Assembly: GCA_047619485.1 (NCBI GenBank)
Contig: JBLHKE010000414.1
Span: forward strand, 1-6,931
Direction: 5' to 3'
Source: JBLHKE01 sp047619485
GTDB lineage: Bacteria; Verrucomicrobiota; Verrucomicrobiia; Verrucomicrobiales; DEV007
Length of the DNA stretch: 6,931 nt
Shown here piece by piece: positions 1-6,300 of the stretch (the first letter of the stretch is position 1; each line of letters starts with the position of its first letter). The position numbers were made by a program, and so were the translations under genes. The notes beneath the pieces were generated by a model. That model did no database searches, was not told the DNA's origin, and worked only from the letters and a program-made list of their open reading frames with translations.

Positions 1-734
1 TTCGCAAGCGCGAGCCCGCTTCCGCGATGCTCAGAGCCGACTGGACGATGCTCAACGATCGCCTCGCCAAACACTACGGGATCCACGGCGTCGAGGGCGG
101 CGCCTTCCAGCGTGTGTCACTAGAAGGGAAAGACGCCATCCGCGGCAGCATCCTTGGACATGCGGGTATCATGTCAGTCCTATCAAACGGCACGCAGACC
201 TTACCGATCGCCCGTGGCGTCTGGGTTCTAGACAACCTTCTAGGCACCCCTCCCCCACCCCCGCCACCGAATGTGCCGCTCATCGAGCCGGACACTCGCG
301 GGGCGATCACACTCCGCGAGCAGCTAGTCAAACACCGCGAGAACGCCAGTTGCAACCGCTGCCACAAGGCGATCGATCCCATCGGTATCGCCCTCGAAAA
401 CTTCGATGCGATCGGTGGCTGGCGCGACTACTACCCGAGGATGGACAGCAAGAAAATCAAGAACGGAAAGCCGGTGGACTCATCGGGAACCCTGCACAAC
501 GGGAAGAAAATCGACGGCCCCCAAGAGCTGGCGAACTATCTCGAGACCCGCCAAGAGGACTTCACGCGATGCCTGACGACCAAGCTATTCGAATACGCGC
601 TCGGTCGTCCGCTTGGCTCGAATGAGACAGGAGCGGTGGATGCGGTGATGAGCGCGGCGGAGGCGCAGAGCTACGAACTCCGGGCTCTCATCTTAGGCGT
701 CGCAGCGCATCCGCTTTTTTTGAGTGATCACTGA
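1..734 (+). CDS. Planctomycete-type c-type cytochrome, DUF1592/DUF1588/DUF1585 family, C-terminal part (5' end outside window)
   Basis: The frame is open from the left edge (first full codon at base 3) to a TGA at 732-734, so 243 C-terminal residues are visible; the ATG at 27 is internal, because residues before it already fit the family (…LRADWTMLNDRLAKHYGI is the end of DUF1592). DUF1588 follows: SNGTQTLPIARGVWVLDNLL, a run of seven prolines (249-269), then a single heme c site CNRCH at 351-365 followed by the family signature KAIDPIGIALENFDAIGGW. DUF1585 follows, with DSSGTLHNGKKIDGP, then KLFEYALGRPLG, and ends at SDH. In this family the protein is exported and carries covalently bound heme; the physiological substrate is unknown, so an electron-transfer role is inference. 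The seven-proline run is normal for the family. Such genes are often followed by a DUF1552 gene; here the next gene is convergent and unrelated. Confidence 0.93.
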   Translation, partial: RKREPASAMLRADWTMLNDRLAKHYGIHGVEGGAFQRVSLEGKDAIRGSILGHAGIMSVLSNGTQTLPIARGVWVLDNLLGTPPPPPPPNVPLIEPDTRGAITLREQLVKHRENASCNRCHKAIDPIGIALENFDAIGGWRDYYPRMDSKKIKNGKPVDSSGTLHNGKKIDGPQELANYLETRQEDFTRCLTTKLFEYALGRPLGSNETGAVDAVMSAAEAQSYELRALILGVAAHPLFLSDH

Positions 735-748
735 GTCAGCTGCCCAGT

Positions 749-891
749 GGTGTTGGAGTGAGGTCTCTAGACCGTTACGAAGCATCCGTCCTGCGCAGGT
801 TGGATTCTTCGCATCATTGGTGTTGAGCAGTTTCAATACGTTGGAACCCACGTCCGGCAGCGGCAACGCCGAAAGACATCACTCCAACATT
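749..891 (+). other. Candidate multi-branched structured RNA or palindromic element
   Basis: Arms tgttggagtga (751-761) and tcactccaaca (879-889) are perfect 11-bp inverted repeats. In plus-strand RNA they extend by two G-U pairs (749-891, 750-890). Inside lie 762-766/769-773 (ggtct/agacc, very tight loop), the 34-nt hairpin 778-811, a 7-bp hairpin 820-826/833-839 (one G-U, loop gcagtt), and a weak cggc/gccg helix 861-864/868-871. The wobble pairs of three of these helices work only in plus-strand RNA, which favours transcription as the 3' untranslated part of the cytochrome gene, whose stop is 14 bases upstream. Alternatives are a small non-autonomous palindromic element or chance in GC-rich DNA. 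No known RNA family was recognised; the function is unknown. Confidence 0.4.
778..811 (+). terminator. Strong hairpin, probable terminator or 3'-end stabiliser of the cytochrome gene
   Basis: Positions 778-792 pair with 797-811 around the tetraloop GCGC: 12 Watson-Crick pairs, one G-U (788-801) and two mismatches (783-806, 789-800). It starts 44 bases after the TGA of the cytochrome gene. The core CCTGCGCAGG (790-799) is a perfect palindrome. The G-U pair becomes C-A in the opposite strand, so the fold suits plus-strand RNA best. No U-tract follows, so it is not a classic intrinsic terminator; RNA end protection is an equal possibility. Confidence 0.5.
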
Positions 892-913
892 CAGGCTTCT
901 CCACCCGATTTTT

Positions 914-937
914 CCGACAGCCCGCTGAGGGTATCGG
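914..937 (-). terminator. Hairpin downstream of the VCBS lipoprotein gene, possible terminator
   Basis: Read on the minus strand, CCGATA (937-932) pairs with TGTCGG (919-914, one G-U) and CCC (931-929) pairs with GGG (923-921), leaving a 5-base loop and one bulged base. It begins 41 bases past the TAA of the lipoprotein gene. The wobble pair becomes a C-A mismatch in plus-strand RNA, so the fold favours the minus transcript. What follows on the minus strand is A5 rather than a U-tract, so classical intrinsic termination is doubtful. Confidence 0.4.
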
Positions 938-978
938 GCGCAGAGAGCGACTTGCAGGTTCCCGCAGCCCCCCGATCC

Positions 979-3267
979 TTACCCGCCGCGGACGATCTTC
1001 GTCATATTATTCCAGCGGCCTTCCTCACTTTGGACTTCACCATTTGGCCAAGTAATCTTGAGCAATTTCACCACGCGCCCTTCGCCCAGGCCAAAGTGCG
1101 CGACCGGCGCGTGTTGGGCCAGAAACGAATCCCCACTAACGATCCAGCGGCTCTGGGTGACCCCCCGATCATCGGTGACCTCGACTTTGGCACCGTTCGG
1201 CGAATGGCCGGCGCCAACCGATTCAGCCAAGCGCACGGCGAACCAGTTGTGGCTCCGTTCCGTGACAATCTCGTTGGCGTAGACGTGAATCGATAACGCA
1301 AATCCGCGACCGTCAAAGATCGACTCCGCCATGATCAGATCCTGGCGCCCGTCAGCATCGAGGTCGTCCGCTACCACCGAGCGACTGTCGAACTGGTAGG
1401 CTGTGCCGAATTGGAACGCGCTGTTCATGAATCGCGATGGCTTAGCGCGATCATTGGTGAAGAGCACGTTCTTCTCATAACCATTCCAGGAAATCTCTTT
1501 GCGGTTGATGTCATCGAGCGTGGCCTGGAATAGTTTGACCACTTCCGGGCGCTCGATCGAATCGCCGGTGTAGATATCGTGCCGCCAGAAGGTGCTGCAG
1601 TAGTCTTCGCATGACTTGCCGCTGCGGTGGCCGTTGGCGACGTAGATGTCGAGATCGCCATCTAGATCGAAATCGAATGAGGTGGCTCCCCACGACCAGC
1701 CAGTGCGCGCGACCGCCGCTGCGACCTCACGATCCTCAATGAACTTTTTTTCGCCGCTACCGAAATACATCCGGTTGCCGTAGCCCATCGCAGCGCGCAT
1801 CTGGTGCACGTCCGGGCGATCGTCGCGCCCGAGTTTCAGCCGGTCGAGTCGCCGCGCCGTGGTCGACGACATGCCGATGACATAGAAATCCAGCTTGCCG
1901 TCATTGTTGTAGTCACCAAGCGTGTGCCCCATGCCGAAAAAATGTCGCTCATCGACGTAGTCGTCAGTCGCGAGAGTAAAATTACCACCACCGGTGTTGT
2001 CGTAGATGTCCAGCCCGGCGTAGTCGGAGACATTGAGCAGATCGAGATCGCCGTCAGCGTCGAGGTCGACGAACGAAGCCGAGTAGCTACGGCGTTTACG
2101 CAACTTTGCCAGCCCGGCTGATTCGGTTGCGTCAGTGAATTTGCCATTGCCGTCGTTGAGTAAAAAGTAGGAATTGTAACCGTCGTTGGCATCGTAAAAC
2201 GGAGTCGGCATCTGCCCATCGTTGAAGGAGAGTTTGTACTGGCACATCCACAGGTCGAGGTCGCCATCACCATCGACATCTCCGGCGGTGATCGCAGATG
2301 GCAGGTCGAACTTCACCTCGGCACAGCGCACCGCAGCGGTCGGGAATCTGCCGTCCGCACCGCCGTGAAAGATATACGCCAAGCCGTCTTTGCCGACGCT
2401 AACAAAATCGACCACGCCATCGCCGTCGAAGTCGGAGAGGATCCCTGCCTCCCAGAGCGGGATCGGGTGTGCGAGGAAGTCCTCCTTGTCAAAGTTACGG
2501 CCACCGCGGTTGCGGTAGACGCGATTCCAACGTGGTAGGGTAATCTCCGAGAGCCCGTCACCATCGAGATCGTAGACAAGAATCGGATGCGCGCTGGCGA
2601 ATTGGCCCGGATCGTTCTTCGCGGTGAACAGTGGGCGAAATAGACCGCCGGAACTGCGTTGCTGCATCTTCAGGGCGGTGACGGTGATCGATTGCGCCGA
2701 TGGATCCTCAGCCTCCGGCAGCCACTTGATTTCGAGTTCCCCCTCGAGCGCGAAAGTCGTGCGTGTCGCCGAGCGGATCGCGTGGATGCTGAACGTGATC
2801 GTCGAGCTTGGGCCAGAGGGTTCGAATCGGCTGTGGTGCCATTCTGTCTGGACGATTCTGACGCCCGCAGCCTCGATGGAACCGAGCAGTTCCCGCCACT
2901 GTGATTGGTCATAGCTGCGGCGTTTCTCTGCATCGAACGTCGTCAGCTTGATCCCGAGATCGAGCGATTCAGGTTCGCGCGCCGTACCGACATTCAGTGA
3001 TTCAGTAAAGGGGAATCCAGCGAGGGCAGCGAATTTTCCGGCGGGATCGCTGCTGGTGCGGAGGCGATCCCAGAGATCGATGAAGACGGTCTCGTAGCGC
3101 TGCGCATCGACCTCGGGCGCCCAGACGGTCTGGTCGAGTTGATCTCTCTCCGCCAGCAGTTCATCAGGGTCGGCGACCGCATCTTCGGTCTTCTTCGAGC
3201 AGCCACAGACGAGGATTCCGACAACGATAGCGGAGGTGAGCAGGGAGGTGAATTTTCGGACGTGCAT
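979..3267 (-). CDS. Lipoprotein with FG-GAP/VCBS repeats and C-terminal UnbV/ASPIC domain (CRTAC1-like)
   Basis: The complete protein has 762 residues. ATG 3267 is the only reasonable start, since an in-frame stop lies at 3291-3289. Residues 1-23 form a lipoprotein signal (K/R, hydrophobic stretch, lipobox VCGC with Cys23), so the mature protein should be membrane-anchored. Residues about 25-220 form a region I do not recognise, with a conserved-looking stretch FIDLWDRLRTSSDPAGKFAA. Seven Ca-binding loops follow, at about 233 (DLDGDG), 279 (DFDGDG), 330 (DVDGDG), 401 (DLDADG), 452 (DYNNDG), 532 (DFDLDG) and 635 (DLDADG), consistent with a beta-propeller. The UnbV/ASPIC domain spans about 675-755 (PNGAKVEV, HFGLGEG, ITWPNGEVQ). 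A CEDYC pair (Cys553, Cys557) lies in a long loop. No SD sequence is visible. The family is linked to calcium binding and cell-surface or extracellular roles; ligand and function are unknown. Confidence 0.93.
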   Translation of the reverse strand: MHVRKFTSLLTSAIVVGILVCGCSKKTEDAVADPDELLAERDQLDQTVWAPEVDAQRYETVFIDLWDRLRTSSDPAGKFAALAGFPFTESLNVGTAREPESLDLGIKLTTFDAEKRRSYDQSQWRELLGSIEAAGVRIVQTEWHHSRFEPSGPSSTITFSIHAIRSATRTTFALEGELEIKWLPEAEDPSAQSITVTALKMQQRSSGGLFRPLFTAKNDPGQFASAHPILVYDLDGDGLSEITLPRWNRVYRNRGGRNFDKEDFLAHPIPLWEAGILSDFDGDGVVDFVSVGKDGLAYIFHGGADGRFPTAAVRCAEVKFDLPSAITAGDVDGDGDLDLWMCQYKLSFNDGQMPTPFYDANDGYNSYFLLNDGNGKFTDATESAGLAKLRKRRSYSASFVDLDADGDLDLLNVSDYAGLDIYDNTGGGNFTLATDDYVDERHFFGMGHTLGDYNNDGKLDFYVIGMSSTTARRLDRLKLGRDDRPDVHQMRAAMGYGNRMYFGSGEKKFIEDREVAAAVARTGWSWGATSFDFDLDGDLDIYVANGHRSGKSCEDYCSTFWRHDIYTGDSIERPEVVKLFQATLDDINRKEISWNGYEKNVLFTNDRAKPSRFMNSAFQFGTAYQFDSRSVVADDLDADGRQDLIMAESIFDGRGFALSIHVYANEIVTERSHNWFAVRLAESVGAGHSPNGAKVEVTDDRGVTQSRWIVSGDSFLAQHAPVAHFGLGEGRVVKLLKITWPNGEVQSEEGRWNNMTKIVRGG

Positions 3268-3363
3268 CTTCAGGAGCCTAGGAGATTTTCAGAGGACGGC
3301 ACGAATAAAAAATGCTGAGTATTCTGGATCTTGCGAGCCAAACGCCGTATATGAATACCGATT
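3268..3363. promoter_or_regulatory. Divergent intergenic region between the two VCBS/ASPIC genes
   Basis: Ninety-six bases separate the two divergent ATGs, so both 5' control regions must lie here or inside the coding ends. The middle is AT-richer than the rest (for example aataaaaaat, 3304-3313). I found no convincing -35/-10 pair in either direction; TATTCT at 3320-3325 resembles a plus-strand -10 box but has no -35 partner. Neither start has a purine-rich SD at the usual spacing. Shared regulation is inferred from geometry only. Confidence 0.4.
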
Positions 3364-6300
3364 ATGTCATCCGATCCCATCCGTTCAGCGGACAGAATCC
3401 TAGCCCTTAGCGCTATAGCCTTCGCTGTATTTAGCTACGGGTCAGCGAGCGTGCGCGGGGAAGTCTCTTCGGTGCCGCTCAATGCCGCCTCCTCCGCGGG
3501 CTCGGGCCCGCTGTTTGAAAAGCTCGAGCCTACAGCGAGCGGTGTCGGATTTGCGGTTCCTATCGACCACGAGCATCCGATGAAGCGCCTCTACCACCCG
3601 GGTGCGGCTTGTGGGGGACTGGGGATTGGCGACTTCGACGGTGACGGCCGACCAGATCTGTTCTTCGCTGGCGGACCGGTGGGGAACCGGCTCTTCCGGC
3701 AGGTAGACGATTTTAAATTCGAGGACGCGACCGAGGCGGCAGGGATTGATGTCGCGGGGCCGTGGGGCTCGGGCACCTCCCTAGCGGATATCGACAACGA
3801 CGGCGACCTGGATATTTACGTCTGCAACTACAACGCGCCGAACCTCCTGTATCTCAACCAGAGCACGGCTGGGAAATTGGAGTTTAGCGAAGAGGCGGCG
3901 CGTTTCGGGCTGGCACTGGTCGATGCCAGCCAGACGGCGACCTTCGCCGACTATGACTGTGACGGCGATCTGGATGCCTTCGTGCTGACGAACCGATACA
4001 TTCGCGAGGGAGGATTGCCTGAGAAGCAGCCGGTGGAGATCGTCGCTAGGAAGGCGCGACTGCTGCCGGGTTTCGAAAGATTCTACACGCTCAACTGGGT
4101 GACGCCGACCCGTTTTCTGATCGGACCTGTCGGCCGCAAGGATCGCTTGTTGAGAAACGACGGCGGGAAGTTTGTGGAGGTTTCAGACGCGGCAGGGATC
4201 ACCGAGCCAGGCGAGGGCCTCTCGGCTACCTGGTGGGACTACAACTCGGATGGCTGGCTGGATCTCTACGTCGGCAACGATTTCCAAGATCCCGACCACC
4301 TCTACAAAAACAACCTCGACGGCACGTTCACGGACGTGCTTGATTCTGTGGTGCCGCACACGAGCTGGTATTCGATGGGCGCGGATGCGGCGGATCTGAA
4401 CAACGACGGGCTAATGGATTTTCTCACAGCTGACATGTCGGCGACGTCGCACTTCAAGCAGAAGACGACGATGGGGGCGATGGGCAAGTTTCGCGATTTT
4501 TTGGAGAACGCACGACCGCGGCAGTACATGCGCAACGCGCTCTATCTCAACTCGGGGACCGGGCGTTTCATGGAGGCAGCCTACCTTGCTGGCTTGGCAG
4601 ATACCGACTGGACCTGGTCGGTGAAGTTGGCCGACTTCGACAACGACGGTTGGGTGGACGGCTATTTCACCAATGGGATGTCGCGCAGTTTCAACGACTC
4701 CGATCGATCGCAGTCGATCGAGGATAGGATCGGCAAGACTGAGTGGGATCTCTATGAGGATGCCCCGCCACGATTAGAACAGAACCTAGCGTTTCGGAAC
4801 CGCGGCGGGCTGCGTTTCGAAGACACGAGCAAGGCCTGGGGGCTGGATCACACCGGTATGAGCCTCGCCTCTGCCTACGCAGATCTCGATCGCGATGGCG
4901 ATCTTGATCTCGTCACGATGAACTTCGACGAACCGGTCTCAATCTACCGCAACCACACGGCGGGCGGGCGCGGGATCTTGGTGGAGCTGGTCGGGACCGG
5001 GAGCAATCGGAAAGGGATCGGCGCGCGTTTGGAACTCGAATCTGGTGTGGCAGGAAAGCAGGTGCGCTGCGCCAATCCCAGCACCGGTTTTAAATCGACC
5101 AATGGTGAGCTGATCCACTTCGGGCTCGGGGAGCAGAAGGTTGCTGAGCGGCTATGGGTGCACTGGCCGAGCGGGCATATTCAGGTGGTGGAAAAACTCC
5201 AAAGCGGTCGGCTCTACACGATCACAGAACCATCCGGGCCGGTTCCGCCGAGAGAACCAATCCCAGAACCAATACCCATGTTCGTGCATGCGACGGGATT
5301 GTCCGGGGCGCTTCATAAGGAGACGCCCTTCGACGATTTCAAACAGCAGCCGCTGCTGCCGAACAAGCTCTCCCAACTCGGGCCAGGGATGGCTTGGGGA
5401 GATGCTGATGGGGATGGCGATGAGGATCTCTACCTGTGTGGGGCTGCAGGAATGCGCGGGCAGCTGTTGATCAATGCTGGTGATGGGAAGTTCGAACCGT
5501 CGGAGGCGTGGAGTTTCGATATCGCCGAAGACTGTGAGGAGATGGGCGCGATCTTTTTCGATGCAGATTCTGATGGGGACAATGATCTCTATGTCGTCAG
5601 CGGCGGGGTCGAACATCGGCTGGGAAGTGACGCCTACCGTGACCGCCTTTACCTGAACGATGGCAACGCGTATTTCTCGGACGCGCCTGCTGCGCTTCCA
5701 GGCACACGCGAAAGTGGCGGTGTTGTGACGGCGGCGGATTTTGATCGCGATGGAGATCTCGATCTGTTTGTTGGTGGTCGCGTGATCCCTGGCGCCTACC
5801 CGCTGCCAGGGAAGAGTCGACTTCTGGTCAACGAGTCGAAGGAGGGGCGACTGAGGTTCACGGACGCGACCGACCAGCTGGCAAAGGGACTGCGTGAGGT
5901 TGGCCTGGTGACGGGGGCGGTATGGTCTGACGCGGATGGTGACGGATGGCTCGACCTCCTGGTGACGCGTGAATGGGGGGCTGTGGTGATGTTTGCAAAC
6001 AAAAAACAGGATGCCGGCAGAGTGCTCGAGGCACGTGAGCTCGCTTCGGGCAGCGGTTGGTGGAATGGGATCGCCGGGCGGGATTTGGACAACGATGGTG
6101 ACCTCGACTACGTACTCACCAATTTCGGGCTGAATACCAAGTACCATGCGAGTCCGAAGAAACCCGCATCGATCTACTACGGAGACTTCGATGGGAGTGG
6201 CCGCAAGCGCCTAGTCGAGGCGGAGTTCGAAGACGACAGCTTGTTCCCGATCCGGGGCAAGAGTTGTTCCAGCAGCGCGATTCCAGGGCTCGGTGCCAAG

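Larger units (their letters stand above)
735..978. other. Convergent intergenic region rich in inverted repeats
   Basis: These 244 bases separate the stop codons of two converging genes. I see no credible gene: a plus-strand frame from GTG 724 crosses it but continues for over 300 bases antisense to the lipoprotein gene and has no recognisable motif. The stretch is instead dense in inverted repeats, listed separately: helices nested in 749-891 and a hairpin at 914-937. A T5 tract lies at 909-913. No target-site duplication, transposase fragment or integron-type recombination site was recognised. Confidence 0.7.

Noticed and set aside
749..891. Possible integron attC site or MITE
   Set aside because: The arms do not fit the RYYYAAC/GTTRRRY core pair at both ends, and no target-site duplication is visible next to 751 and 889. 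No integrase or transposase gene is in the window.
724..1296. 190-codon plus-strand frame starting at GTG 724, overlapping the cytochrome stop
   Set aside because: More than half is antisense to the lipoprotein gene's conserved UnbV/ASPIC domain, and the intergenic part has no recognisable motif or ribosome binding site.
3312..3410. 32-codon upstream ORF (ATG 3312 to TAG 3408-3410) overlapping the start of the giant gene
   Set aside because: There is no SD sequence and no hydrophobic or conserved-looking content; its length is within chance. Translational coupling cannot be excluded but is unsupported.
4701..4720. 7-bp perfect hairpin (cgatcga / tcgatcg, 6-base loop) inside the giant gene
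   Set aside because: It encodes an ordinary DRSQSIED stretch between Ca loops in a GATC-rich context; short palindromes are expected at this density and nothing indicates a regulatory role.
4881..5769. Near-identical DNA segments encoding DRDGDLDL (about 4888-4911 and 5743-5766)
   Set aside because: The similarity is limited to the Ca-loop codons and follows from the shared protein motif, so it is not a separate repeat element.
5152..6147. 331-codon open frame on the minus strand, antisense to the giant VCBS gene
   Set aside because: It lies wholly within a well-supported coding frame. Asp-rich GAT/GAC codons of the Ca loops read as ATC/GTC on the other strand, which avoids stops; the translation is low-complexity in I, V, R and P with no domain.
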